Below the pieces are notes generated by a model. It had not been told where the DNA came from and did not search any database. It worked only from the letters and a program-made list of their open reading frames with translations. Below, in pieces: positions 1-9,054 of a stretch of 56,241 bases of DNA. The translations under genes and the position numbers were made by a program. The stretch is from a virus: positions 1 through 56,241 of IMG/VR virus record IMGVR_UViG_3300038825_000174; one strand, given 5' to 3'. Positions within the stretch are counted from its first letter, which is position 1, and every line of letters begins with the position of its first letter.

Positions 1-228
1 CTTTGCTTCGTCCTTCTTGAGTTCCCAATAAACCCATACAGGTGGTAGTATCCCACCATTCAATGCACAAGCCATCCAATTAGGGTCAGGGTGTGTAACC
101 TTTGCAGGTTCATCTAGGTTGTCAGGGTCTTCCCATACAATGCAATACTCACTTCTGTATGGCTCTAGGTTTTCTTTTGCCCACCCTAGTCTATCCCATA
201 AATGTGTTCCTTGAAATTCTGGTGTCAT
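1..228 (-). CDS. Hypothetical tail-locus protein, N-terminal 76 codons (continues at 56241)
   Basis: The ATG at 228 overlaps the TGA of the preceding fibre paralog (ATGA), and a GGAGA Shine-Dalgarno lies inside that gene's last codons. Position 1 is exactly the third base of codon 76, and the frame continues without a stop at 56241-56071 when the ends are joined, giving about 132 aa. The N-terminal part is Trp- and Pro-rich (TPEFQGTHLWDRLG, PDPNWMACALNGG). I do not recognise the family; its place between fibre paralogs and a fibre-assembly-like gene suggests a tail accessory role. Confidence 0.75.
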   Translation of the reverse strand, partial: MTPEFQGTHLWDRLGWAKENLEPYRSEYCIVWEDPDNLDEPAKVTHPDPNWMACALNGGILPPVWVYWELKKDEAK

Positions 229-614
229 GCTAAATCTCCAAATTTACCTGTATGTGTTCTGCCTGAGTCTTGAGCAGTGCCACTTGCGTTGGATGTAAAA
301 ACTCTAATAACTCCATCATTATCACTAGACGCATCAGAAGCATTAATAGTACTACCTGTAGCAAAAAATGGACCTGTGTTTGGACTTAACTTATTAGTCA
401 TGTTGACCGTATAATCTCCAGTTCCTCCATCCGTTAAGCTAGACACATTAAAGCTTTTTGTTATTGATGCTGTTCCTGTTCCGTCAAATTGACACCAACA
501 CTTGCACAAGCCACTTTGCACATTCATAGTAGTAACATTACCTGCACCTGCAACAATAGTGATGCTGTTCTTTGCGTCTACTCCCTCTAGGGCATTTGTT
601 CTTAGTGTACTCAT
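225..614 (-). CDS. Tail-fibre paralog (GDLA family), copy 1
   Basis: A 129-aa member of a six-copy family in this genome. It shares the N-terminal 'LRTNALEGVDAKNSI' type segment, the central QSGLCKCWCQFDGTGT stretch (compare NLQQGLxKxW in its sisters), the 'SFNVSSLTDGGTGDYTVNM' type segment, and a C-terminus ending in Gly-Asp-Leu-Ala. Start ATG at 614 overlaps the stop of the upstream paralog. Probably a small beta-rich fibre or receptor-binding accessory; function is inferred only from position among fibre genes. Confidence 0.8.
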   Translation of the reverse strand: MSTLRTNALEGVDAKNSITIVAGAGNVTTMNVQSGLCKCWCQFDGTGTASITKSFNVSSLTDGGTGDYTVNMTNKLSPNTGPFFATGSTINASDASSDNDGVIRVFTSNASGTAQDSGRTHTGKFGDLA

Positions 615-1039
615 GCCAAGTCTCCTGTTATCTGAACGAATGCTTCAGGAGGGTCAAAAACTCCAGTGCTTCCCCCTGCGTTAAAGTTAGCAGTTACTCT
701 CAATTCAGACGCAGACTTAGTGCCACTGTTTCTTTGATACAAAGTAACATTACCATCTGTGCTATCATTATTTCTTTTTATTGCAGTGGTATAGCAATAA
801 TTTACGTTTCCCATATCGTTACCTATTGCGATAGTGTAGTCTCCTGTTCCATTGTCTGTAAGCCCACTTGCATTAAAGGTATCTAAAGTTGTTGCACCAG
901 AAGCATCACCATCTATTGTTACCCAACACTTAATCAACCCCTGCTGTAAGTTGGTAGTTGTAGAGTTACCCTCTCCTGTGACGGCAATAGACCCTGCTGT
1001 TGATGTGCCTGTGAGTGTGTTTGTTTTGAGTGTTGCCAT
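611..1039 (-). CDS. Tail-fibre paralog (GDLA family), copy 2
   Basis: 142 aa from the ATG at 1039, which overlaps the TAA of the upstream gene (TAATG) and is preceded by GGAGA in that gene's GDLA codons. An in-frame start at 1069 exists but lacks this signal. Starts MATLKTNTLTGTSTAGSI and is closest to the copy at 52946-53359 (MASTLKINTLTGVSTAGSI). Central NLQQGLIKCW and DTFNASGLTDNGTGDY segments are the family signature; it ends GDLA. Confidence 0.82.
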   Translation of the reverse strand: MATLKTNTLTGTSTAGSIAVTGEGNSTTTNLQQGLIKCWVTIDGDASGATTLDTFNASGLTDNGTGDYTIAIGNDMGNVNYCYTTAIKRNNDSTDGNVTLYQRNSGTKSASELRVTANFNAGGSTGVFDPPEAFVQITGDLA

Positions 1040-1455
1040 TATGCTAAGTCTCCGTGTACAAGTAAACAAGCAAGGTCAGGGTCAATTGCATTTGCTGCAC
1101 TATTATAAAGTTCCATTCTACAACTACTCGTTGTTTTAGAACCCTCACTAGCAAACTGATAGTTCATTGACCCATGAACTCCACTGACAGCGTAGTCATC
1201 GTTAGACATATCGTTTGCTATTGCTAGTGTAAAATCTCCTGTTGCATTGTCTGTTATTCCTGAACAATTAAAACTATCGTCTAGCTCTGCTGTTCCACTA
1301 CCATCATACTGACACCACATCTTACACAAACCTTGTTGTAAGTTTGTCGTAGTAGCACTTCCTTCACCACGAACACTTACCTGACCAGAGGTATCCACAG
1401 TCATACTCGTAGTATTATTCGTATGCTTTATGTTTTGTACTAGAAGATTGCTCAT
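1039..1455 (-). CDS. Tail-fibre paralog (GDLA family), copy 3
   Basis: 138 aa, first of the three paralogs after the 149-aa adaptor gene, to which it is coupled by an ATGA overlap. It carries VRGEGSATTTNLQQGLCKMW, DDSFNCSGITDNATGDF and a C-terminal GDLA. The extra Cys in the core is shared with copy 1. Role as an alternative fibre tip or adhesin module is inferred from the locus. Confidence 0.82.
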   Translation of the reverse strand: MSNLLVQNIKHTNNTTSMTVDTSGQVSVRGEGSATTTNLQQGLCKMWCQYDGSGTAELDDSFNCSGITDNATGDFTLAIANDMSNDDYAVSGVHGSMNYQFASEGSKTTSSCRMELYNSAANAIDPDLACLLVHGDLA

Positions 1456-1901
1456 AGTATTGCTACGTTCCCTCCTGATTCTATTGTCAGTGTAGACCCA
1501 CTTGCTATTGTCAGAGGTCCTGTAACATTTGCGTTCTCTGTAGCTGCAATTGTTACATCACTATCCATTGACTGTGCATTAGTTCTAAACATACCACCAT
1601 GCTTGAAGTTACCCTTGTTTGCTTCAGGTGCTGTGACACTACCGTCTGTTAGACCAAGATAGTTGACAAAGATGTTACCTGTTCCTGAAGAAGGTGCTGC
1701 ACTAAAGGTTAGTGTTGTACCGTCAGGCACTGTATAAGCGTTACTGTCCTGCACTACACCATCGACTGATACAAGTATATCTTGAACGCTAGTGACGGTC
1801 TGTGACAGCGTAAATGTCGTGTCAGAGCCATCTCCGTTAAACCTTTGCACAGATGGTATTGTGCTGAATGTAGTTGCTATTGCATTACCCACATATGCCA
1901 T
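1452..1901 (-). CDS. Fibre adaptor-like protein heading the first paralog block
   Basis: 149 aa. The N-terminus (FNGDGSDTTFTLSQTV, DILVSVDGVVQ, YTVPDGTTLTFSAAP) matches a small beta-domain often found in phage fibre proteins. The C-terminus (GPLTIASGSTLTIESGGNVAIL-like) resembles the end of the 154-aa protein at 54248-54712. Both sit directly upstream of three GDLA paralogs, so the pair marks a duplicated block. ATG at 1901 overlaps the TAA of the upstream gene. Confidence 0.8.
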   Translation of the reverse strand: MAYVGNAIATTFSTIPSVQRFNGDGSDTTFTLSQTVTSVQDILVSVDGVVQDSNAYTVPDGTTLTFSAAPSSGTGNIFVNYLGLTDGSVTAPEANKGNFKHGGMFRTNAQSMDSDVTIAATENANVTGPLTIASGSTLTIESGGNVAIL

Positions 1902-2251
1902 TATGATGTTATCTCCATGATTGATAGTGCTATATCTGTTGCACCAGATGCTGCAAGTTTTATTTCATCTGTATCTTCTAGCACAACTTTGTTACCTGCA
2001 AGAAGTTCTAGTGATGAACCTGCAGGTATTGGTGCATTAGTTACTAACTCTACGTCTTGGTTAGCTTCGTCATTGTTTCCTGCTCTAGCTGATGTGTTTG
2101 AGACTAATGTAACTGTAGCAGTGACTTGGCTTGTTGTTGTATTACCTAACATCAATCCTAACACTATAGTAGCATCAACACTACCTGCTGTGTAGATAAC
2201 ATCTGCAGAAGTTACTCCTGCCTTTGTTACTACTTTAAATGTATTTGCCAT
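1901..2251 (-). CDS. Small virion structural protein, unknown
   Basis: 116 aa, MANTFKVVTKAGVTSADVIYTA start, predicted all-beta with Val/Thr-rich strands. It reads like the small tail or baseplate-associated proteins that often sit next to fibres in marine podoviruses, but I cannot name the family. It lies between the large fibre (2264-4336) and the adaptor gene and is coupled to the latter by TAATG. Confidence 0.75.
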   Translation of the reverse strand: MANTFKVVTKAGVTSADVIYTAGSVDATIVLGLMLGNTTTSQVTATVTLVSNTSARAGNNDEANQDVELVTNAPIPAGSSLELLAGNKVVLEDTDEIKLAASGATDIALSIMEITS

Positions 2252-2263
2252 ATCTTTTTCTCC

Positions 2264-4336
2264 TTATCCTAGTGCAATGGCTAATGCTGTAGCGTCATTA
2301 GATGCTACTGTTGTAGTTGCGATAGTACCTGCACTACTTGGTAGTGTCAGTGTTATGTCTGATGTAGCTGATGGTCCTATAAGTGTTACCTTGTTAGTTC
2401 CATTATCAGAGTCTTCAAAGAACTCTATAAATCCTGCTGATGTTGCACCATTCTTTACAGAAACTCCTGCATCTAAAACTGGCTTACCACTAACAGTAAG
2501 TCCTGTAAGTGTCCCAACTGAGGTGACATTTGTTTGGGCTGCAGTCTGTAGTGTACCAGATAATTGTGTTGCTGTCAACCTTCCTGTGCTAGGATTATAG
2601 GTTAAGTCACCATCTGATTCTAATCCAATGTTACCACCGTCTACATCACCACCTGATGTAAATATAATAGCATTGTCTTCATTTGTGCTTTCGTTGTCAC
2701 TAATAGTTACTGTTGTTGCTACGGCTGCAGTAGTTGCATTTGCTACTGTTACTCCTGCAATCACAGTATTAAGTGCTGTGCCACCCACAGTTATAGCATC
2801 TGCTTCTAGTGTACCATCAATATCTGCATCACCACTAATATCAAGACTACTAGCTTCTATTTCACCATTAGTTTTGAATATAACATTGTCACCACCGTCA
2901 ACCTCAAAGATAATTTGATTGTCTGTGCCAAACTTAATTCTATTATCTGCATCTCTACCTATTTCTAAACTAGAGTTTACTACAGAGGTAATTCCTGTTT
3001 GGGCAGCATCTACTGCCATTGTAACTGTTGTTGATGATGCACTTGAAGTTAGACCTGTGCCACCTGCAATGGTTAATGTTTCGCTATCCAAGTCAATATC
3101 AATAGTGCCACTGTCAGTAGTTACATCTAAATCTTCTGCTGTTATCTGTGCGTCAACATAAGCTTTTACAGACTGCTGTGTAGGCACAAGAGTGGCACTG
3201 TTAGATGTCATATCATCTTCATCTACAAATGCCGTTATAGTTATTGAGCCATCAGATAAACTACCATATGTAACTGTGCCTGTTGTTGTTATGGCTGATG
3301 AACCATTATCTATTGCACCAAAGCCACTTGTTATAGAACCACTGTTCAATGCACCTACAGTTGTAACATTAGAGAGTGTATCTAAGGCTGACTCAAAGTA
3401 TGTTTCAAAATCAGTCAGGGCAACTTGCTTCATTGTCCCTGCATCGTTTACAACAACTCTATCAGCGTCTGCTAATGTTGTTGCTGTGGCAGATGTGCCA
3501 CCATCCATAATGTTGAGTTCAGTGGCTGTGGCTGATACTGCTACGTTCTCATTTATCTTTGGTGAAGTTAGTGTTTTGTTTGTAAATGTTTGTGTATCTG
3601 CGAGTGTGGCTACAGTAGAATCTATTGCAAAAGTAACAGCATTACCACTCCCACTTGTATCAATACCTGTACCACCTGTAAATGTAAGTGTTTCACTATC
3701 TAGGTCAATACTTAATGCACCACCACTATCTGCTTGAAAGTCTAAGTCTTCTGCTGTTAGCTGTGTATCTACGTATGCTTTTACAGATTGTTGTGTTGGT
3801 ACGAGAGTAGCACTGTTAGAGGACATGTCATCTTCGTCCACAAACGCTGTAATTGTTATTGAACCATCTGACAAACTACCGTATGTAAGTGTGCCTGATA
3901 TATCTACATTACCATTAATATCAACAGTAGTCGCTGCTATCTGTACTTCTGTGTCAGCTACAATGTCAAGCTGTCCATCTGTGCTAGAATTTATATATAA
4001 AGCTGTATCACGGAACTGTAACTTTTCTGTGGACGCTACAAGTATATCATCAGAGAACTCAAAGTAGTCTTCATCTTCCATCCACTTGAGTACACCATCT
4101 GATGTTTCACCATCAAAGGTTACAGTGATGTCTGTACCTGCTGTGCCATCTCCTAGTGTAAGAGATGTACCAAGCATCTTAGTTATAGGACCACCTTCGT
4201 TAGCAGTGCCATCATGTGTATGTCCACTACTTGCTTGAAAGGCTGCTAATAACTGATTAAACTCGTCATTAGTGTGGGCAGCCGTGATAACATCACCGTC
4301 AGAGTATGAGGACTGTCTTGTATATGTATTTCCCAT
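2264..4336 (-). CDS. Large tail-fibre protein with internal duplication
   Basis: 690 aa. After an N-terminal segment (YTRQSSYSDGDVITAAHTND, GHTHDGTANEGGP) typical of marine phage fibres, a ~70-residue unit occurs twice, at about residues 150-245 and 355-445. Each copy runs YGSLSDGSITITAFVDEDDM, NSATLVPTQQSVKAYVD, then TAEDLD and IDLDSETLT. Low-complexity Thr/Ser/Asp-rich beta-repeats fill the rest. Likely trimeric host-recognition fibre. The ATG at 4336 directly follows the tail-tube gene. Confidence 0.88.
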   Translation of the reverse strand: MGNTYTRQSSYSDGDVITAAHTNDEFNQLLAAFQASSGHTHDGTANEGGPITKMLGTSLTLGDGTAGTDITVTFDGETSDGVLKWMEDEDYFEFSDDILVASTEKLQFRDTALYINSSTDGQLDIVADTEVQIAATTVDINGNVDISGTLTYGSLSDGSITITAFVDEDDMSSNSATLVPTQQSVKAYVDTQLTAEDLDFQADSGGALSIDLDSETLTFTGGTGIDTSGSGNAVTFAIDSTVATLADTQTFTNKTLTSPKINENVAVSATATELNIMDGGTSATATTLADADRVVVNDAGTMKQVALTDFETYFESALDTLSNVTTVGALNSGSITSGFGAIDNGSSAITTTGTVTYGSLSDGSITITAFVDEDDMTSNSATLVPTQQSVKAYVDAQITAEDLDVTTDSGTIDIDLDSETLTIAGGTGLTSSASSTTVTMAVDAAQTGITSVVNSSLEIGRDADNRIKFGTDNQIIFEVDGGDNVIFKTNGEIEASSLDISGDADIDGTLEADAITVGGTALNTVIAGVTVANATTAAVATTVTISDNESTNEDNAIIFTSGGDVDGGNIGLESDGDLTYNPSTGRLTATQLSGTLQTAAQTNVTSVGTLTGLTVSGKPVLDAGVSVKNGATSAGFIEFFEDSDNGTNKVTLIGPSATSDITLTLPSSAGTIATTTVASNDATALAIALG

Positions 4337-5866
4337 TTACCTTCTTGCTCCTACTTGATATTCTAATTGAAAACCTTTTAGTGAGTATGGTGCTGTTTCT
4401 CCACCATCATTTACTCTTAGTGCTACAGCAAATCCTGATCCTTCTACTGACTGTCGGAACAATGGCTGTGATGCACCACCATATGTACCAACTACAGAAG
4501 AGGATGTACCATATGTTGAAGTTCCATATATGGCTGCAATATCTTGTGAGTCTAACTCATATGCAGCAGGTCTTGCTGAGTCTTTAGATTCATAATCATA
4601 TCGTAAAAATAAATCTGCATCTATAGATGACTCAGGTTTAAAGTTTACAACTACACGTTGCATGTGCTTTCGTATACCTGCATCACCAAATGTCATGTCA
4701 GGACTTCTATACTTTGCTAGTATTGCTGTCCCATCGAATGTGTTGCCTTGCTCTTGTCTATAAACATAACCATTAGCATAATCACCATGTAAAACTATAA
4801 CATTACCTGCTGATACAAAACTGTCTGTTGACGCAGGTTTTATACCTCTTAACTCTGAAAACTCAAATGTCTGTCCTTTTAAAACACAAGCTATGCCTTT
4901 TGTAGAGTTTTGTCCTGTACCATCTTTAGTAAAAAATATTCTATACTGTGATCTGTCTGGTATAACTACACTTTGAAACTCAGATGCACTCGCTAGATTT
5001 TCATCAAATATAGACTGTACATTAGAGCTAATTGTGCCAAGTTCAACGTCACCAATTCTTGCTGTACCTGCAACTGTTCTTAAACCATCAGGTCCTAAAA
5101 ATATTAAGTCACCTGCAAATTCTTGTATTGTATCACCGTTTATACATCCAATATCTCTTGTAATAGCAGACACAGCAAAGTCACTAGAACTACTGCCACT
5201 GAGTTTAAATATTCTATTTTCGCAAAAAACAAATAAGTTATCACGAAAGACTTTTAGACCTGTTATAGTATCGTCTACTTTTATACTTCCTGAACCAGTG
5301 CCAGTATTAAAATCATCTTCATCAAATGGTGTACTAAATATTAATGTTTGTGGTGTGCTAGACTTACCTGCATAAAACATGTGGTTTTTAAATGCTGTTA
5401 CAAACTTAGAACCTGATACTGAACTCTCACTTACATCTGTTGCTGACATTGCCGTGTTAAATACAGTAGGAGCATTTGCTCCGTCTACTACTATTAGTTT
5501 GCTGTTGCCATCAAAGTTAAATCTTTCAAAGCTATATGTACCTGCACTCGTTCTACCAGTATCTCTTTCTGTCCAACTAGAGCCACCTGCTGTAGCACTA
5601 AATATCTTTTCACCTCTAGCTGCAACTACTAGATCACCAAATGTTGCCACCATTAAAACTTTTTCACTAGCAGAACTTGTTTGTGGTACGACAGCATTTA
5701 CATATTTACTAAACCCATTTATTCTTCTGTATCCACCCTCTATATCAGGCTCAAAGTTTTGTAGTTCTAATGCTTCTCCGGGTTGCATCATAAATGTAGA
5801 ACGATTTAAAACTAATCCACCTTGGCAGTTAAAAGCTGTAGGCTGTACTTGCGATAAATCAGGCAT
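4337..5866 (-). CDS. Tail tubular protein B-like structural protein
   Basis: 509 aa. The N-terminal motif ALELQNFEPDIEGGYRRING is typical of podovirus tail-tube B or stabilisation-type proteins that begin with a gene-ordered 'leading' motif and then fold as beta-propeller-like repeats (many GDLVVAARG, FLGPDGLRT strands). It sits between the tail-tube A-like gene and the fibre, the usual order in T7-like and HMO-like phages. Family assignment is from recognition, not a search. Confidence 0.7.
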   Translation of the reverse strand: MPDLSQVQPTAFNCQGGLVLNRSTFMMQPGEALELQNFEPDIEGGYRRINGFSKYVNAVVPQTSSASEKVLMVATFGDLVVAARGEKIFSATAGGSSWTERDTGRTSAGTYSFERFNFDGNSKLIVVDGANAPTVFNTAMSATDVSESSVSGSKFVTAFKNHMFYAGKSSTPQTLIFSTPFDEDDFNTGTGSGSIKVDDTITGLKVFRDNLFVFCENRIFKLSGSSSSDFAVSAITRDIGCINGDTIQEFAGDLIFLGPDGLRTVAGTARIGDVELGTISSNVQSIFDENLASASEFQSVVIPDRSQYRIFFTKDGTGQNSTKGIACVLKGQTFEFSELRGIKPASTDSFVSAGNVIVLHGDYANGYVYRQEQGNTFDGTAILAKYRSPDMTFGDAGIRKHMQRVVVNFKPESSIDADLFLRYDYESKDSARPAAYELDSQDIAAIYGTSTYGTSSSVVGTYGGASQPLFRQSVEGSGFAVALRVNDGGETAPYSLKGFQLEYQVGARR

Positions 5867-5867
5867 A

Positions 5868-6803
5868 TTACATTACTCTTGGATTTAAATCTAATACTTG
5901 ACTTGGTGTTCTTGGTATATATGTAGATCTTATATATTCATATTTGTTTACTAGCAGTGACTGCATATTTTTTATACCTTGCTCAAATCGTGCAAAGTTA
6001 AGTTGATACTGTGCAGTCTCTCCTCTATACTGATACACAAAAGCTGTAGCACCATCCACTATAACTGCATCAAAACGTGCAGGTATACTTGTTGTGTCTC
6101 CATGTGCTGATAGGTCTGTTGGGAAAGTATAATAATCAAATTTTATAGAATAAGATTTATTAGGATAAGGGTGTAGAAGATAATTGTTGTCTGGAGATCT
6201 AACCACATTTCTAGGAACTCCTCCTTGATCAAATTGTGCTACTTGCACTCCACTACTATGAGCAGAAGCTGTCGTGCTGTTTGCTCCACGTGAAACACCT
6301 GTAAAGGTCGTAGATGAAGTGCCTGTGTAAGTAACCTCTTCATTGCCTATATGCAATGTACCTGTACTATCAAATCCTGTTGTACTAGCTACGGTTATTG
6401 TAGTCGCTGAGTCTGTTAGTGAACCATCTAATGTCGTAGTATTTATTTCATCTTCTTGGGTTACAAACTGATTTATATAATCATTGTACTGAAGAATGGA
6501 TAACTTACCACCACTTGTTGCTAAATCTTCATCTTTAACTAATCTAAAAGTATTGTAGTCTACATGTTTAGTTGATGTGGGCAAACTATATCTAACTGTT
6601 CCTGCTGTAACTGTTTTTGTTTCGGTAGCATGATTAAATGGAAAGTTATATTCTTTCTGATTAATATACCTTATAGATTCATTCACAGCATTTTGTGCTT
6701 GCACCTGTATACCTCTAGCACTACTAAAGTTAGATGAAGTTAGCTGTACTTCATTTAGTCTTGCTAGTGTATTGTTTGTAAGTGTTAGATATGTTCCAGA
6801 CAT
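5868..6803 (-). CDS. Tail tubular protein A-like / head-tail connector
   Basis: 311 aa. The N-terminal helix-rich part (LTLTNNTLARLNEVQL, AQNAVNESIRYINQKEYNFPF) resembles podovirus tail-tube A adaptors. Residues ~130-190 contain an inserted small beta-domain (LHIGNEEVTYTG, FTGVSRGA) that recurs in many phage structural proteins. The C-terminal half returns to the connector-type fold (NYLLHPYPNKSYSIKFDYY). Probably joins portal and tail tube. Confidence 0.72.
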   Translation of the reverse strand: MSGTYLTLTNNTLARLNEVQLTSSNFSSARGIQVQAQNAVNESIRYINQKEYNFPFNHATETKTVTAGTVRYSLPTSTKHVDYNTFRLVKDEDLATSGGKLSILQYNDYINQFVTQEDEINTTTLDGSLTDSATTITVASTTGFDSTGTLHIGNEEVTYTGTSSTTFTGVSRGANSTTASAHSSGVQVAQFDQGGVPRNVVRSPDNNYLLHPYPNKSYSIKFDYYTFPTDLSAHGDTTSIPARFDAVIVDGATAFVYQYRGETAQYQLNFARFEQGIKNMQSLLVNKYEYIRSTYIPRTPSQVLDLNPRVM

Positions 6804-6812
6804 TATATCCTC

Positions 6813-7211
6813 TTAGGATTGTTTTGTCATATCTAGTATGATGTTATATGTTTCCGTGTTGGCATGTCCCACAGTTGTAAACAGTATGTCACCTGTTTTA
6901 CCTGAACCTGCATTATTTTGTAGACCTCCAAAGCTAGAGAAGTCATAGTATCCTTCAGTATCTAATAGTTTGTATGCTTCTACATTTGATGTAGCATCCC
7001 AAAGTATCTGCACTTTCATTCCGTCATTTACAAAATGTATTCTGTCTATTGTTACACCTGTGCATGTTGCACCTTTTTCCCCTGCAGTAAATGCACTTAC
7101 ATCTACTTTGTTAACGGCACTCTCTCCTGTGCCGTCACTTACATTAGTGAATTTCATAACTAATCTGTAAGGTGTATTGAGTATTGTTTGTGATGTGACT
7201 GTATCTGCCAT
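6813..7211 (-). CDS. Virion structural protein, unknown
   Basis: 132 aa, predicted beta-rich (TPYRLVMKFTNVSDGTGES, VTIDRIHFVNDGMKVQILWD, ILFTTVGHANTETYNIILD). It lies between the decoration-like gene with its terminator and the tail-tube A-like gene. The type is common beside capsid genes of marine phages, but its exact role is unknown to me. Confidence 0.75.
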   Translation of the reverse strand: MADTVTSQTILNTPYRLVMKFTNVSDGTGESAVNKVDVSAFTAGEKGATCTGVTIDRIHFVNDGMKVQILWDATSNVEAYKLLDTEGYYDFSSFGGLQNNAGSGKTGDILFTTVGHANTETYNIILDMTKQS

Positions 7212-7233
7212 TAGTATTCCTTTATATTAAAAT

Positions 7234-7259
7234 AGAGGGCAAGCTTTCACCTGCCCCCT
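7234..7259 (-). terminator. Rho-independent-type terminator after the capsid/decoration genes
   Basis: On the minus strand the arms AGGGGGCA and TGCCCTCT (7259-7252 and 7241-7234) pair with one G-U, with a 10-nt loop, followed by ATTTTA. It lies in the gap just after the 158-aa gene ends at 7270, so it would cut abundant capsid mRNA from downstream tail messages. Confidence 0.6.
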
Positions 7260-7269
7260 AAATTATAAT

Positions 7270-7746
7270 TTATGCAAGCTGATCCCTGCCCACTTCGTCA
7301 GCTTCCATCTCACCGATGTCACTAACGTCCTGTAGAACAGCATATACTCTGATCTCACCTGCAGAAAATGAAGCTCCATCCCCTGCTAATGTTAAGTCCA
7401 AAGTATTTGCTGAAGTGATAACTAAATCAGCAGACACGGTAACACTAGGAGCATAAGCTCCATCAGATGCACCGTCAATGTCAAATGCAGTTACATACTC
7501 GTCAGCATCAGCATCAGTACCTAATGTAGCTGTTGCGTTAGTGCCAGTATTCATAGTTGCACTTGAAGTGACCTGTAAACCTGCAGCAATGATTTTGGTG
7601 TTTGCAGGTACAGTAAGACACTGAACTACATCTCCCGGAGCAATGCTGTTTGCTGTTAGGTCAACGATTTGTTGCACATAGTATGGTTGTCTCCCACGAG
7701 AAGAAGAACCATGAGTATTTGCAAGAGTTGCTGTAATTGTAGCCAT
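7270..7746 (-). CDS. Capsid decoration-like structural protein
   Basis: 158 aa, Ala/Thr-rich and beta-predicted (NSIAPGDVVQCLTVPANTKI, AGLQVTSSATMNTGTNATAT). It is encoded 12 nt downstream of the major capsid gene and followed by a terminator, the usual place for a head decoration protein. Its C-terminal tail is acidic. Family not recognised with certainty. Confidence 0.7.
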   Translation of the reverse strand: MATITATLANTHGSSSRGRQPYYVQQIVDLTANSIAPGDVVQCLTVPANTKIIAAGLQVTSSATMNTGTNATATLGTDADADEYVTAFDIDGASDGAYAPSVTVSADLVITSANTLDLTLAGDGASFSAGEIRVYAVLQDVSDIGEMEADEVGRDQLA

Positions 7747-7758
7747 GATTTACCTCCC

Positions 7759-8826
7759 TTAGAATTTTGAGACATATATAGCACGTGTAAGTGCTTCAGG
7801 TCGTAATATTTTACGTCCATAGAGATGCATACCTCTGACGATGTCAGCAAAGCTGTCAGGGTCACGATATGTCTCTGTTTTGTTGATTTGCTCTGCAGTG
7901 GCTACTGCTGAACTATGTCCTGCAACGATTACACCAAAGTGGCTTGATCCTGTAGAAGTAGCTCCTGTTGGACCATTACCGACTTCAGGTAAGTTGTTTG
8001 ACATGAACACTTTGAAGCCATGCAAGTTGCTAAAGATCATTCCATTTTTGAGTTCGTCCTTTGAAGAAACAAAGTCACCATTCATAATTCTGGAGTCTTC
8101 ATCTTTTAGCAATTCAGCAAAGACTGGGTCGATTACAAGCCATCTTCCCTCTTTATCAACAAACTGTTGGTCAAGCTTTCGCCCCATTCTGTTGATAACA
8201 GCTAGAGGTGTAGCATGTGCAGCAGTGGTATTAACACCATCGCCCATACCTCTTGGCTGAACAACAATAGAGTTGCCTGAAGAACCACCGTTGAAGTCTT
8301 CAGCATCTACCTGCATAGTTGCAAGCAGTTCGTTTGAAGCAGCAGTTGATACAGCTTTAGAACCAGACACAGATGTATTCACAGAGCTTGGTCTAGCATG
8401 TAGAGCAGTCTGTGCGTAACCTGATAGGTAGCCTAGTACTTCCTGATCATATTGATCTGAAAGTCTGTAAGCAGCCCTGTCGGTTGCTAAAGATTGGAAG
8501 TTGACATGTGAATGAGCTTCCTCAATGTCATCAACTTTAAATGCAAAGTAGTTTGCTTTGTCAACGACTAGAGAAAAATCCTCATCGTCCAAGTCCTGAG
8601 GTGTGATTGTAGTTCCACGAGCATAAGATTTTACGGTAATCTCAGGCTCTTTTATAATTTTAACAGTATCACCCATCTGAGCAATTTCACCAAAATAGTC
8701 AGAGTTTGTGATACCCTCCACAACAGATGACTTACGGAAAGCAAGCTGTACCTGTTTGGAATAGATTATTGGCGAAAAGTTACCGTTAGGTAAATTGCCA
8801 TAACCTGCAGCGGTTGAAAAAGCCAT
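7759..8826 (-). CDS. Major capsid protein
   Basis: 355 aa. It has the typical features of the N4/HMO-like branch of HK97-fold coats: NGNFSPIIYSKQVQLAFRK at the N-terminus, GDTVKIIKEPEITVKSY, then DDEDFSLVVDKANYFAF, and a C-terminus with SSHFGVIVAGHSS and GMHLYGRKILRPEAL. It is preceded by a scaffold gene and followed by a decoration-like gene. Length is normal for this group. Confidence 0.92.
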   Translation of the reverse strand: MAFSTAAGYGNLPNGNFSPIIYSKQVQLAFRKSSVVEGITNSDYFGEIAQMGDTVKIIKEPEITVKSYARGTTITPQDLDDEDFSLVVDKANYFAFKVDDIEEAHSHVNFQSLATDRAAYRLSDQYDQEVLGYLSGYAQTALHARPSSVNTSVSGSKAVSTAASNELLATMQVDAEDFNGGSSGNSIVVQPRGMGDGVNTTAAHATPLAVINRMGRKLDQQFVDKEGRWLVIDPVFAELLKDEDSRIMNGDFVSSKDELKNGMIFSNLHGFKVFMSNNLPEVGNGPTGATSTGSSHFGVIVAGHSSAVATAEQINKTETYRDPDSFADIVRGMHLYGRKILRPEALTRAIYVSKF

Positions 8827-9054
8827 AGTTAATCCTCCTCACTTTTTCAGGGTCACAGATACAAATTACAATTCTGATTAGGGGCTAATTTAGATCAAGG
8901 TGCAGTTGTACATACTGGGCTTGTTAAACTAGGTAAGTCTCACCATATTGTCGTTTGTGATGTAATGCATATATAGGTATCCAAAAGGGGCTATGTATAT
9001 GCATTCTAAGTATTATACATAGTTATATGTATAAATATTTAAATGTCAACTTTT
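8827..9054 (-). promoter_or_regulatory. Capsid leader region with hairpin
   Basis: This is the largest gap inside the structural block. It holds a 9-bp stem-loop, CTATGTATA (8991-8999) with TATACATAG (9014-9022), in AT-rich DNA about 165 nt upstream of the capsid start. It could be a processing site or promoter that raises capsid expression; I see no clear -35/-10 pair. Confidence 0.4.

Noticed and set aside
2277-5888. Several plus-strand open frames of 80-180 aa opposite the fibre and tail-tube genes
   Set aside because: They are Val/Ser/Pro-rich mirror images of the Thr/Asp-rich minus-strand genes and lack ribosome sites; the minus-strand genes have recognisable structural motifs and tight coupling.
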